The notes: generated by a model from the sequence alone, not told the origin. DNA of 32,465 nt from JANRKH01 sp033761815 (GCA_033761815.1 JANRMF010000102.1:1-32465); one strand, 5' to 3'; positions 17,693 through 26,652 are shown, counted from the first letter of the stretch. Program-made: numbers and translations.

Positions 17693-18904
17693 TTATGGAT
17701 TATGTTTGAGCAATTCGCATAGATGCTTGATTCGCCTGCAACCTTCTTTGAGGGTATCTAAACTTGTTGCGGTTGAAATTCTAAAATGATTCGCAAGACC
17801 AAATGCAATTCCCGGTACAACTGCAACTCCAGCTTCAGTGAGTAAGTAATCGGTAAAATCGCTACAATTAGAGATGATCTTGCCGCTCGTGGTAGAGCGA
17901 TTTAGCAATTTTTTGATTGAGGGGAAAATGTAAAAGGCCCCTTCTGGTTTGTAGCACTCCATCCCATCTATTGAGGATAAAATCTTCAAAGCAGCATCTC
18001 TTTTGGCCTCAAAGACAATCGCATTTTCTTTAACGAAGCCTTGCGGGCCGGAGATAGCCTCAAGAGCAGCATATTGAGAAATCGAACATGGATTTGAGGT
18101 TGACTGGGATTGAAGAACTTTCATGGCTTTAACAATAGTTTTATCTCCAGCACCATATCCTATTCTCCATCCTGTCATTGAGTAAGTTTTTGAAACCCCG
18201 CTTGCTATGAATGTTCTATCATAAAGCTCCTGGCAGGCGTTTATTATGTTGAAGAACTTAAAATCCTCAAAAATTTGATGTTCATAAATATCGTCTGACA
18301 ATATATTAACATGAGGATTCTGCTTCAAAACCTCTCCAAGTGCGGCAAGTTCAGCTTTAGAATAAGCGGAGCCAGTTGGGTTTGAAGGCGAGTTTAAAAC
18401 AAGCCACTTTGTTCTTTTGGTTATAGAGTTAGAAAGGGCTTCAGGGGTAAGTTTAAAGCCAGTTTCAATTGAGCATGGCACTATAACAGGAACACCCTCT
18501 GATAATATAACTATATCTGGGTAAGAAACCCAGTAAGGGGAGGGGATTATCACCTCGTCTCCATCATCAAGGCTTGCCATAAATAGATTGTAAATTACTT
18601 GCTTCCCTCCTGATCCTACCGTGATTTGATCAAGGTTATAACTAAGGTTATTGTCTCTCTTAAATTTATTTATAATAGATGTTTTAAGGGGGTTTATCCC
18701 ATCTATTGCGGTATATTTTGTTTTACCTTCGTTAATGGCTTTTACCGCAGCTGCTTTAATATGATTTGGAGTGTCAAAATCAGGCTCACCAACAGTGAGC
18801 ATTATTATGTCCTTACCTTGATTTCTCATCTCCTCAGCCCTTGCTGCAAAAGCAAAGGTAGGGGATGGTTTAATTTTACCAACTTTTTTAGATATTATGC
18901 TCAT
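17693..18904 (-). CDS. aspC: Aspartate aminotransferase (class I, PLP-dependent)
   Basis: A 403-residue cytoplasmic aminotransferase interconverting aspartate and 2-oxoglutarate with oxaloacetate and glutamate. Fold type I motifs are present: VGEPDFDTP (residues 38-46), the PLP contact region GSGGKQVIYN (97-106), SPSNPTG (172-178), and the Schiff-base lysine K239 in SGVSKTYSMTGWRIGYG. Some relatives in this subgroup also accept prephenate, so the substrate range is inferred. It leads the waaA operon, with a candidate promoter directly upstream in the divergent spacer. Confidence 0.92.
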   Translation of the reverse strand: MSIISKKVGKIKPSPTFAFAARAEEMRNQGKDIIMLTVGEPDFDTPNHIKAAAVKAINEGKTKYTAIDGINPLKTSIINKFKRDNNLSYNLDQITVGSGGKQVIYNLFMASLDDGDEVIIPSPYWVSYPDIVILSEGVPVIVPCSIETGFKLTPEALSNSITKRTKWLVLNSPSNPTGSAYSKAELAALGEVLKQNPHVNILSDDIYEHQIFEDFKFFNIINACQELYDRTFIASGVSKTYSMTGWRIGYGAGDKTIVKAMKVLQSQSTSNPCSISQYAALEAISGPQGFVKENAIVFEAKRDAALKILSSIDGMECYKPEGAFYIFPSIKKLLNRSTTSGKIISNCSDFTDYLLTEAGVAVVPGIAFGLANHFRISTATSLDTLKEGCRRIKHLCELLKHNP

Positions 18905-18944
18905 AATTTTCTTAAAATCTTGAATTACACTCTTTTCTAAGATA

Positions 18945-18973
18945 GTTATATTTGAAGAAGCAAGTTAAATCAA
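18945..18973 (-). promoter_or_regulatory. Candidate promoter of aspC-waaA
   Basis: Minus-strand TTGATT (18968-18973) and TATAAC (18945-18950) are separated by 17 bases, about 40 bases before the aspC ATG. Confidence 0.5.
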
Positions 18974-19041
18974 ACATATAAGTAGCTATATGAAGCTAAT
19001 CTTGCCAGAATTTTTTGCACATAACAAATTATAGGTTTCAT

Positions 19042-20058
19042 ATGAACGCCGAGATCAAACAAGAAAATGCTCCTATCGCGCCAAGCGTTGCTTCACAAAA
19101 GTTTTACGATGGGTTCTTGGGCAATGTTAAGACCTTTTTTACTCGTATGCATCAGAGTTTTCTTGAATTTTTTCATCATTTCAAAATTTTGCGAGAAGCA
19201 AATATTTCACTTGGGAAATATCATTTACAAAAAGCAAATTTTACTGATGCAAACCTGAGATTCAATATTGTCGATAAGTTTTTTGCGCCAAAAGACCCTG
19301 AAAATTTATATTGGCTTGGCTTTACTTATATTGCTCAGAAAAATTACATAAAAGCATTACAGGTTTTGCAAAATAATACACATGATAAAATAGGGCTTGG
19401 TGATTATATTGCTAATATGAGCTCAGTAGGTCAAATTCCAAAAGAAATAGCAGCAGAATATGATGCAGTATTTAACCAGGTAAAATATAAGAGATATTTT
19501 ACGGACCAGGTAAATTTATTCGAAAAATTCACATCAGCAACATTGCCTCATATTCCAACAAAAAGCTGGGATAGTAAATACGGCCCTTACACTGTTTTAG
19601 AAGTTGGTGCTCATCCATTTTGGGTAGAGGAAGTTAGTCGATTTTTTCCTCATGATTCTTATGTAGATACTTTAAATTTTGATTCCGAGATATTTGGGAT
19701 AGCAAAAACCTATAATTCCAAAACAAAAATATATAGAGATATTATTCTGAAAAATGATATAGATTCCTCTAATTTAGACGGGAAATATGAGCTTGTAATA
19801 GCTTTTGATAGTTTTTCAAGAACAACAAACCTAGAGGCTTCTTTTAAGTTTGTAAAATCTCGCCTAACTGATAGTGGAATTTTTGCCTTTGTTCTCCCAA
19901 AGGGTGATAAAGTAAAAATAGACCCATCGATGAATCATTTTGTTTATAGCAAAAATTTCATCTCCGAAAATTTAAAACTTGCAAACATGCAATGTATTAG
20001 TATAACCTCTTTAAAGATCACATTATCTTTGGAATATTTTATTGTAGTAGCAAAATGA
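19042..20058 (+). CDS. TPR-containing protein with a degenerate class I methyltransferase-like domain
   Basis: A 338-residue cytoplasmic protein. Residues about 50-112 form TPR-like helix pairs (ANISLGKYHLQKANFTDA, then YWLGFTYIAQKNYIKAL). Residues about 180-338 follow a Rossmann methyltransferase order: VLEVGAHPFWVEE (185-197) in the place of SAM motif I, YVDTLNFD (207-214), LVIAFDSFSR (251-260) in the place of motif IV, and a closing FAFVLPKGDK strand. The glycine-rich SAM loop is largely lost, so activity is doubtful. ATG 19042 is preferred; a TTG at 19015 is in frame but has no better ribosome site. Its stop overlaps the mlaA start by four bases, which implies translational coupling with lipid-asymmetry maintenance. 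I cannot name the family. Confidence 0.7.
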   Translation: MNAEIKQENAPIAPSVASQKFYDGFLGNVKTFFTRMHQSFLEFFHHFKILREANISLGKYHLQKANFTDANLRFNIVDKFFAPKDPENLYWLGFTYIAQKNYIKALQVLQNNTHDKIGLGDYIANMSSVGQIPKEIAAEYDAVFNQVKYKRYFTDQVNLFEKFTSATLPHIPTKSWDSKYGPYTVLEVGAHPFWVEEVSRFFPHDSYVDTLNFDSEIFGIAKTYNSKTKIYRDIILKNDIDSSNLDGKYELVIAFDSFSRTTNLEASFKFVKSRLTDSGIFAFVLPKGDKVKIDPSMNHFVYSKNFISENLKLANMQCISITSLKITLSLEYFIVVAK

Positions 20059-20819
20059 AAAAAAATTATATTGGCCTAGTTTTATTAGGTGTATTAACAT
20101 TTAGTCTTACATCTTATGCTGAAAATGCTAAATACGAATTTTCGTATGATCTTGATGTTCCTGCCAAGGATAATCAGTGCAATGATTTAAGAGACCCTTT
20201 TGAACCTCTAAATAGGAAGTTTTTCTACTTCAACTCTTTCCTTGATATGATAATTTTGCAGCCTATAGCAGTTGCTTATGATAGAGTAGTGCCAAGCTTT
20301 GCAAAAACAAGAGTAGGGGATTTTGTGGATAATATATACGAGCCTCTTACAGCTGTGAATTTTGTACTGCAGGGTAATTTCAAAAGTGCAATCAGAAGTG
20401 TGAGCAAATTTGTGCTGAACTCTACGCTTGGCATAGGTGGAACATTTGACATTGGTTCAAAAAAGGGTTTCACCCACAAGCTGCAAACATTTGGCAGCAC
20501 TCTTGCAAGATATGGTGCAAGGCCTGGACCATACCTCGTTCTCCCTATTCTTGGCTCAACTAATATGAGAGATATGTGGGATGGAATTGTTTTTGACGAT
20601 GCTCTAAACCCAATAAAATACGGCATCAAACCAGGTATAAAAAATACATATACAGTAGTTAGAGTTATACAAAAAAGACAAGAAGTCTTGCCATTTACTG
20701 ACTACATAAAAAAGACCTCATCCGATCCTTATGTTAGTGTCCGCAGCGCGCTCCATCAGAGAAGAGAGAGTATGTTAGTTTATCCTGCATCTTATAAATG
20801 CGGAGAAAAAATTAAGTAA
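20055..20819 (+). CDS. mlaA: MlaA/VacJ-family outer-membrane lipid asymmetry protein
   Basis: A 254-residue exported protein. The signature DPFEPLNRKFFYFN (residues about 47-60) and later YGARPGPYLVLP and STNMRDMWDGI are typical of MlaA, which sits as a donut in the outer membrane and removes misplaced phospholipids for retrograde transport by MlaC and MlaFEDB. The N-terminus is a signal peptide with a probable cut after SYA (about residue 22). It lacks the lipobox cysteine of the E. coli lipoprotein, so it is probably anchored by its own helices. The start overlaps the TPR/methyltransferase-like gene (ATGA). No other mla genes are in the window. Confidence 0.92.
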   Translation: MKKNYIGLVLLGVLTFSLTSYAENAKYEFSYDLDVPAKDNQCNDLRDPFEPLNRKFFYFNSFLDMIILQPIAVAYDRVVPSFAKTRVGDFVDNIYEPLTAVNFVLQGNFKSAIRSVSKFVLNSTLGIGGTFDIGSKKGFTHKLQTFGSTLARYGARPGPYLVLPILGSTNMRDMWDGIVFDDALNPIKYGIKPGIKNTYTVVRVIQKRQEVLPFTDYIKKTSSDPYVSVRSALHQRRESMLVYPASYKCGEKIK

Positions 20820-20967
20820 TATTTGTCTGAAGTTAGGGGATTTAGGTTCTGTTCTCATTGCCGCGCCCCTCTTCCTGCTCATTCCTGAAGGTCTCTTTTT
20901 TCATTCCCTGATCAGATACAATCCATGCAATCAAGATTCTTCAAAGGCTCATGCAGTTTTGCACCTC

Positions 20968-22350
20968 TCAAGAACATATAGATTTTAGCTGAGCAACGTG
21001 ACTAATGGTTTTGACATATTTATTATATTTTTTCCCATCTATATCGGGTAAATTTCCTGCGCAAAAAATTAATTCATAACCTTGTTTTATGGCCTCTTTT
21101 ATCCTATTTTCTACTTGATTTACCGCTCTAACCTCTCCAGAAAGACCAATCTCGCCAAAGAAAATACTATTTTTTGGCAGGGGCTTGTCATAAGATGCTG
21201 AAATTAAAGCAGCAGCAACAGCAAGATCTATCGCAGGCTCTACTATCTTAATCCCGCCCGCTATACTCAAATACACCTCTTTATTTGATACATTAAGACC
21301 AAACCGAACAGCAAGAACTGCAAGAATCATAGAGAGCCTATTATTATCCCACCCAATAGCCGATCTTTTAGGCATTGGCATGAAGGAGGGGGCTATTAAA
21401 GCTTGCACCTCAACCAAAACTGGTCTTGAGCCCTCAATACATGCAAAAACCGATGTGCCGCTTATGTTATTCTCTCTCTGCATTAAAAATAACTCAGATG
21501 GGTTTAAAACTTGCTTTAACCCAAAGCTTGTCATCTCAAAAACCCCTATCTCATTCACGCTGCCAAATCTATTTTTAACAGACCTTAAAATTCGATAATG
21601 GTTATTTTGATCGCCCTCTAAATAGAGTACAGTATCAACCATATGCTCAAGAAGTTTGGGGCCAGCAAGATCCCCATCCTTGGTCACGTGACCCACCAAA
21701 AAAAGGGCTACATTTTTTTGCTTTGCAAAATTCACAAACATTTGAGTGCAGGCTCTAATCTGACTCACCGCGCCAGGGCTTGAGCCAAAATCATGGCTAT
21801 AGATTGTCTGAACAGAGTCAACTATGACAAGATCTACATCTTTGAGACTTTCTATTGTTGCAAGAATATGGTTTATGTTTGTTGCAGCAAGTAATTTCAC
21901 CCCAGAATGATCCCCAGCACCTATTCTTGATGCGCGCAGCTTGACCTGATTTGCAGATTCCTCCCCTGTAACATAAAGACATTTTGTGTTACTCTGAGAA
22001 AGAAGAATAGTTAGCTGCAATAAAATTGTAGATTTGCCTATGCCAGGCTCGCCTCCAATTAAAGTGACAGAACCAGGCACAATTCCTCCCCCAAGGACTC
22101 TGTTAAGCTCCTCCAGAGAAGTTACAATTCTCATAGACTCATCAATTAGACCGTCAAGAGTTTCAACTTCAAGACTAGAAGAAAGTGATATATTTCCCCC
22201 TGCTATTATTCCTGCTTTTGAGAGATTTCCCTGGGGCAAAGTCTCCTCCTCAATCGAGTCCCACTCATTGCACTCAAAGCATTTTCCTGACCATTTACTA
22301 AAAACACTACCGCATTTACTGCAAACAAATTGCTTCTTAACTTTTGACAT
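20968..22350 (-). CDS. radA: DNA repair protein RadA (branch migration ATPase)
   Basis: A 460-residue RecA-like ATPase that speeds branch migration of recombination intermediates. Domain order is complete. A C4 zinc finger uses C10, C13, C24 and C27. Walker A is GGEPGIGKST (99-108), Walker B is DLVIVDS, and the RadA-specific KNRFG motif follows. A Lon-protease-like C-terminal domain (IAGGIKIVEPAIDLAVAAA) ends the protein. Its start lies 14 bases inside the rsmD gene, so phrB, rsmD and radA are translationally coupled. Length matches the family. Confidence 0.96.
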   Translation of the reverse strand: MSKVKKQFVCSKCGSVFSKWSGKCFECNEWDSIEEETLPQGNLSKAGIIAGGNISLSSSLEVETLDGLIDESMRIVTSLEELNRVLGGGIVPGSVTLIGGEPGIGKSTILLQLTILLSQSNTKCLYVTGEESANQVKLRASRIGAGDHSGVKLLAATNINHILATIESLKDVDLVIVDSVQTIYSHDFGSSPGAVSQIRACTQMFVNFAKQKNVALFLVGHVTKDGDLAGPKLLEHMVDTVLYLEGDQNNHYRILRSVKNRFGSVNEIGVFEMTSFGLKQVLNPSELFLMQRENNISGTSVFACIEGSRPVLVEVQALIAPSFMPMPKRSAIGWDNNRLSMILAVLAVRFGLNVSNKEVYLSIAGGIKIVEPAIDLAVAAALISASYDKPLPKNSIFFGEIGLSGEVRAVNQVENRIKEAIKQGYELIFCAGNLPDIDGKKYNKYVKTISHVAQLKSICS

Positions 22351-22903
22351 ATTCTACTAAACTCAAGTTTGTATTGCCGTATTTCTTTACGAGTAAAATT
22401 TCCATATTTTGCTCTAGAGCAAAATTTTCCCTGGACTCAGTTTCAATAGCAATTAAAGCAGCATCATCAATCCACCCCCCTGCTACAAGTGATTTTAAAG
22501 TTTTGCCGACTAAATTCTTCCCATATGGTGGGTCCATTACTATAAGATTATATTGCTTATTTGCTCTTGGAAGATTAATTGCAGAACATCTGAGAATATT
22601 AACATTAGCAGCCTCCCCGATTTTTTCCGCAAAAATTCTTGCTTTGTTCAGATATAGCTCTTCTGTATCAACGAGTGTGACAGAAGGTACGCCTCTAGAT
22701 AAAGCCTCAAAAGAAAGACTCCCAGTTCCGCAATATAAATCTAGCATTTCGGCATTTTGCAATATATTCTTTGCGCCATACTCCCCCGAACTTAAGATGC
22801 TAAACAAAGCCTCCCTAAATTTCCCCGTAGATGGTCTATATCTTGCAACAGAATCAGTAGGAATCATCCTACCCTTGTGCTTTCCAGAAATAATCTTAAT
22901 CAC
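22337..22903 (-). CDS. rsmD: 16S rRNA (guanine966-N2)-methyltransferase RsmD
   Basis: A 188-residue SAM-dependent methyltransferase modifying G966 of 16S rRNA. Family motifs are ISGKHKGRMI near the start, YRPSTGKFREALFS (about residues 22-35), the SAM loop DLYCGTGSLSFEAL and the catalytic motif IV DPPYG. It appears to begin with GTG at 22903, overlapping the phrB stop as GTGA; no ATG nearby would keep the N-terminal family motif. It overlaps radA downstream by 14 bases. Confidence 0.93.
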   Translation of the reverse strand: MIKIISGKHKGRMIPTDSVARYRPSTGKFREALFSILSSGEYGAKNILQNAEMLDLYCGTGSLSFEALSRGVPSVTLVDTEELYLNKARIFAEKIGEAANVNILRCSAINLPRANKQYNLIVMDPPYGKNLVGKTLKSLVAGGWIDDAALIAIETESRENFALEQNMEILLVKKYGNTNLSLVEYVKS

Positions 22904-24282
22904 ACTACCTCCTGGAATGCTTTAATTGCATTTTCTCTTGTTTTTTTGTAATCCACAATAGGTCTTGGGTAATTTTTTACATAATATTTTTCCATTATAG
23001 TTTCTGGGTCATGTATATCAGAAATTTTGACCCCACTAAGCTCTGGCACATATTTTTTTACATATTCCCCGTCAGGGTCATGATCCTTTCCCTGATTAAT
23101 AGGGTTAAAAACCCGAAAATATGGCTGAGCATCAGTGCCTGTTGATGCTGTCCACTGCCACCCTCCAGCATTTGAGGCTAAATCATAATCCATTAAATAC
23201 CTGGCAAAAAACTTCTCTCCTTCTCGCCAATCCATGAATAAATTCTTGGTAAAAAAACTTGCCACAATCATCCTTGCTCTATTATGCATCCATCCTGTTT
23301 GAAGCAATTGCCTGATCGCTGCATCAACAACCGGATATCCTGTTAAACCTGCGCAAAAAGCTTCAAAAAGCACAGGGTCATGCCGCCAAGTAATTTTGCC
23401 TTTATATTTTTCTTGAAATTCCGACGATGCAGAATAAGGAAAGTGAAAAAGGATGTATGCATAAAATTCCCTCCATATAAGCTCATTCACATAAGATTCT
23501 GCTACTTCATTTTCGAGAGAAATCGAAAAAACCTCCCTGATAGAAAGCGCGCCAAACCTAAGATATGGAGAGATCGAGCTTGTATGATCTCCTGATAATA
23601 AATTCCTTCTTAGGTGGTAAAATGGCAATTTTGAGCGGACAAATTTCCGAAAACTTTCATCTGCTTTTTTTGGGTGCCATATTGGGTCTTCTATATACTC
23701 ATATCCCGCCCTTTTCAGCATCTCTTTATTGGAAAAAATACATTCAGAAGGAGTAGTGCGCCCATGAAGATCATAAGAAGGAACCCGAAGAGTCTGATCC
23801 CCAGCTCTGGATCTGAATAATTTCATATAAGGAGTAAAAACTTTAAAGGGAGTGCCGTCTTGTTTTAATAGCTCAGATGGGTGAATCAAAAGATGATCTA
23901 ACACTGGGATAAAATCAATCTTTACCTCGCGCAAAATCTTCTCCACTTCATTATCCCGGATAATCGAAGAAGGCTCAAAATCCATATCGCAAAAAACAAC
24001 GTTAATATTATTCTCTTTTGCAAATTTTGGGATTTGCTCATTAGGATTACCGTATAAAACCTCAACAGAAGAGCCAAATTGAGCAAGCTCTCTGTTCATC
24101 ATTTCTATATGATTTGCTATAAAAGAGAGCCTTCTATCTGCTCTATCCGGAAAATAGGAAAGAATTTTTTCATCAAATAAGAAGCAGATTTTTATCTTAT
24201 CGCATTGCTCAAGAGCCTTTGATATAACCATATTGCTTTTGAGTCGGAGAGACCTTCTAAGCCAAATAAGCGCAGTTTTCAT
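22900..24282 (-). CDS. phrB: Deoxyribodipyrimidine photolyase (CPD photolyase)
   Basis: A 460-residue flavoprotein that repairs cyclobutane pyrimidine dimers with blue light. The N-terminal antenna-binding domain begins LIWLRRSLRL. The C-terminal FAD domain has NELIWREFYAYILFHFP in two adjoining pieces, TGWMHNRARMIVASFFTKN and DLASNAGGWQWTASTGTDAQ, the last two being hallmark photolyase motifs with conserved tryptophans. A promoter candidate lies just upstream. It heads the coupled operon with rsmD and radA. Photolyase in a presumed intracellular bacterium suggests some exposure to light, for example in an aquatic host (inference). Confidence 0.95.
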   Translation of the reverse strand: MKTALIWLRRSLRLKSNMVISKALEQCDKIKICFLFDEKILSYFPDRADRRLSFIANHIEMMNRELAQFGSSVEVLYGNPNEQIPKFAKENNINVVFCDMDFEPSSIIRDNEVEKILREVKIDFIPVLDHLLIHPSELLKQDGTPFKVFTPYMKLFRSRAGDQTLRVPSYDLHGRTTPSECIFSNKEMLKRAGYEYIEDPIWHPKKADESFRKFVRSKLPFYHLRRNLLSGDHTSSISPYLRFGALSIREVFSISLENEVAESYVNELIWREFYAYILFHFPYSASSEFQEKYKGKITWRHDPVLFEAFCAGLTGYPVVDAAIRQLLQTGWMHNRARMIVASFFTKNLFMDWREGEKFFARYLMDYDLASNAGGWQWTASTGTDAQPYFRVFNPINQGKDHDPDGEYVKKYVPELSGVKISDIHDPETIMEKYYVKNYPRPIVDYKKTRENAIKAFQEVV

Positions 24283-24299
24283 AATGTTTTTTTGACTAA

Positions 24300-24328
24300 T
24301 AAATAAGCTCTTAGCGATAGTTATTCAA
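24300..24328 (-). promoter_or_regulatory. Candidate promoter of phrB-rsmD-radA
   Basis: Minus-strand TTGAAT (24323-24328) and TATTTA (24300-24305) are 17 bases apart in the 83-base gap after mtaB, about 18 bases before the phrB ATG. Confidence 0.45.
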
Positions 24329-24365
24329 GAATTTTTTTTGTAAAAAGTATTATCTGGAGGTATTG

Positions 24366-25664
24366 CTAGGTATTTATTTGATCTTGGTGTGAATTTTGAT
24401 TTTGAGCGCAGAGCTTTATATCCTCATTCGCCCCTATTATATCATATTTTACTCTAGCACTAAGGATTTTCCCAACTTTTTCTTCCTCCCCAACCTTGAC
24501 CTGCAAGAAATTTTCGCCTCTTCCAACGCCGCCTTTTTCTACTAATATATTCATCATCTTTTTGTCAAATTTCTGAGCAAATTTATCCAGATTTTCCGCG
24601 CCAGTTTTGCGCAAAATAGCAGCACGCTCCTTCCTGATGGATTTCTCCACCTGAGGCATTCTTGCAGCTGGAGTTCCCTCCCTTGGGGAATAAGGGAAAA
24701 CATGCAAGTACTGCAAATCTGCTTCTAAAATGAGATTGAGTGAATTTTCAAACATTTGATCAGTTTCGGTTGGAAATCCCGCTATAATATCTGCGCCAAA
24801 AGATACATCAGACCTCAAGGACCTGAGCTTAGTGCAAAAATTTATAACATCATCTCTATTGTGCCTTCTTTTCATTCTCTTTAAAATCATATTATCGCCG
24901 GACTGAAGGCTGATGTGAAAGTGAGGCATAAGCCTTGGCTCGTATGCCATTAGATCAAATAAATCCTCATCAATCTCCGCAACATCAATAGAGGCAAGTC
25001 TTAGTCTATTTAGTCTTGGCTCATGCGCAAGAAGTCTCCTTATTGCCTGTGCAAAACTTGGTGTACCTGGTAGATCCGCCCCGTAAGAAGTCACATCTAC
25101 TCCAGTTAGGACTATCTCATTATAACCATTTTCTACTAATGCCCTAATTTCCTGGGCTATAGACCCAATCGGGACAGATCTACTCGGACCTCTTCCATAA
25201 GGGATAATACAAAAAGTACACCTATGGTCACAACCATTTTGAATTTGCAAAAAAGCCCTAGAATGTTCTGTAAAATTTTGCACCATATGAGGTGCAATTT
25301 CCTTAACCTGCATTATATCGCTTATCAAAGCCTTATTCAAATGCGCATTCTCAGAAAATCTATAATTTTCAGCATGAAGCTTTTCTTCATTACCAAGAAC
25401 TTTATCTACTTCCTTAAGGGAGCTAAATTTAGCAGGGTTAACCTGAGCTGCGCAGCCTGTCACTATTATTTTTGCATCAGGTCTTTCTTTCTTTAGTTTT
25501 TTGATTGATCTTATAGCCTCATTTTCAGCGGCCTTTGTTACGGTGCATGTATTAAAGACCACAACATCATCGAGTCCTGAAGACTCTAGATTCTGCTTTA
25601 TAATCTGACTTTCGTATATATTGAGTCTACAGCCAAATGTAACTACTTGATTCTGGCTGCTCAT
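24366..25664 (-). CDS. mtaB: tRNA t6A37 methylthiotransferase MtaB (radical SAM)
   Basis: A 432-residue iron-sulfur enzyme converting t6A to ms2t6A at position 37 of ANN-decoding tRNAs. The N-terminal UPF0004 domain supplies cluster cysteines C12 (in TFGCRLN), C40 and C71. The radical-SAM cluster motif is C145-x3-C149-x2-C152, followed by IPYGRGPSRS. GCRLN and the later DVTSYG favour MtaB over MiaB and RimO. A C-terminal TRAM domain is only weakly visible. ATG 25664 overlaps the dapF stop by four bases, so the two are coupled. Confidence 0.92.
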   Translation of the reverse strand: MSSQNQVVTFGCRLNIYESQIIKQNLESSGLDDVVVFNTCTVTKAAENEAIRSIKKLKKERPDAKIIVTGCAAQVNPAKFSSLKEVDKVLGNEEKLHAENYRFSENAHLNKALISDIMQVKEIAPHMVQNFTEHSRAFLQIQNGCDHRCTFCIIPYGRGPSRSVPIGSIAQEIRALVENGYNEIVLTGVDVTSYGADLPGTPSFAQAIRRLLAHEPRLNRLRLASIDVAEIDEDLFDLMAYEPRLMPHFHISLQSGDNMILKRMKRRHNRDDVINFCTKLRSLRSDVSFGADIIAGFPTETDQMFENSLNLILEADLQYLHVFPYSPREGTPAARMPQVEKSIRKERAAILRKTGAENLDKFAQKFDKKMMNILVEKGGVGRGENFLQVKVGEEEKVGKILSARVKYDIIGANEDIKLCAQNQNSHQDQINT

Positions 25665-26458
25665 ATCAACTCTCCTTTTGCAACATAAGATACAGGTCCG
25701 CTCATCAATACTTTGCCTTCCTTCATCTTCATCTTCAGATCTCCTAGCTCAAATGAAATTGTAGCTTCATCCTGCGCAAATCCTAGTTTATGCAGAGCTG
25801 CAAAGGTAGCACATGCCCCGCTGCCGCATGCAAGGGTAAATCCGGCCCCTCTTTCCCAGACTCTCAAAGCTATTTTGCCATTTTCTATACGGGCAAAATT
25901 AACATTAACACCATCCTTAAATAAAGCTGATTTTTCAAGTCTTGGGCCCAAAATTGCCGCATCTTCGTTTGAGAGATTTTGATCCATAATCACAATATGA
26001 GGATTTCCAACTGAGATGCACATAAATTCTGCATTATGTGAGAGATACTGAGTTAATTCAGCACTTAATTGATCGCGGGTGGGCATCCATCCATCCTCAA
26101 AAATAGCGCCTCCCATATTAACTAAAACTTCATCGAGGCTTTTTGCTTCTGCCTCTACTACTCTTTCTCCTACTTTCAATTTAATTTTTTTGCTAGGGGA
26201 ATTTTGTGTGAGTAAATGCGCTAAACACCGAGATGCATTCCCGCATGCAAGAGCTCTAGATCCGTCTGAATTATATATTTCCATAATAACTTCATTGCCA
26301 GCTTCTTCATATATTATGAATTGATCGCATCCTATACCCGTTTTGCGATCCGCATATTCTAGGACGATATTTTTAATATTATGGTAACCAAGGATCGATG
26401 ATTTATTGACTATAATGAAGTCATTCCCTAGCCCATGCATTTTTGTAAATCTAATCAT
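25661..26458 (-). CDS. dapF: Diaminopimelate epimerase
   Basis: A 265-residue PLP-independent racemase converting LL- to meso-diaminopimelate for peptidoglycan and lysine. Both active-site cysteines are present: C72 in ACGNASRC and C211 in LACGSGACAT. The start is set at ATG 26458, which gives the canonical KMHGLGNDF N-terminus; the open frame extends upstream through the tRNA gene but that part is not coding. A promoter candidate lies between the tRNA and the start. It overlaps mtaB by four bases. The length fits the family. Confidence 0.96.
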   Translation of the reverse strand: MIRFTKMHGLGNDFIIVNKSSILGYHNIKNIVLEYADRKTGIGCDQFIIYEEAGNEVIMEIYNSDGSRALACGNASRCLAHLLTQNSPSKKIKLKVGERVVEAEAKSLDEVLVNMGGAIFEDGWMPTRDQLSAELTQYLSHNAEFMCISVGNPHIVIMDQNLSNEDAAILGPRLEKSALFKDGVNVNFARIENGKIALRVWERGAGFTLACGSGACATFAALHKLGFAQDEATISFELGDLKMKMKEGKVLMSGPVSYVAKGELI

Positions 26459-26486
26459 GTCTTTGTCATATATTCTTGCGCTAGGA

Positions 26487-26515
26487 ATTTTACTATATTT
26501 TTTAACAATTTGCAA
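26487..26515 (-). promoter_or_regulatory. Candidate promoter of dapF-mtaB
   Basis: Minus-strand TTGCAA (26510-26515) and TAAAAT (26487-26492) are separated by 17 bases, between the tRNA-Gln 3' end and the dapF ATG. It allows expression independent of the tRNA promoter. Confidence 0.5.
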
Positions 26516-26533
26516 GAGAAGTGAGTGAGGTGG

Positions 26534-26608
26534 TGGCTGGGACGGCTGGATTCGAACCAACGAATGACGGTATCAAAAACCGTTGCCTTACCGCTTGGCG
26601 ACGTCCCA
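26534..26608 (-). tRNA. tRNA-Gln (anticodon TTG)
   Basis: A 75-base cloverleaf on the minus strand. The acceptor arms TGGGACG and CGTCCCA pair over seven bases, followed by discriminator G and an encoded CCA. The anticodon stem ACGGT/ACCGT encloses the loop TTTTGAT with anticodon TTG, reading CAA and, with wobble, CAG. The T arm has a TTCGAAT loop and the D arm closes with GCC/GGC. TGGG-type acceptor and a U33-U34 entry fit glutamine identity. Confidence 0.97.
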
Positions 26609-26623
26609 ATTATGATGATCTTT

Positions 26624-26652
26624 CTTTTATCAATTTTCCTTCCTTTTGTCAA
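26624..26652 (-). promoter_or_regulatory. Strong candidate promoter of tRNA-Gln
   Basis: A perfect TTGACA (26647-26652) and TAAAAG (26624-26629) are 17 bases apart on the minus strand. Predicted initiation falls about nine bases before the tRNA 5' end. Confidence 0.6.

Noticed and set aside
19015..19041. TTG start for the TPR/methyltransferase-like protein
   Set aside because: ATG 19042 is in frame and a more usual start; the extra nine residues show no conserved feature.
20820..20967. Possible 4.5S (SRP) RNA gene
   Set aside because: The conserved GGAAGCAG-type SRP core and the long flanking stem could not be found on either strand.
22344..22925. 193-codon plus-strand open frame opposite rsmD
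   Set aside because: It lies exactly antisense to rsmD, which has all family motifs and is coupled to phrB and radA. No ribosome site or homology pattern supports it.
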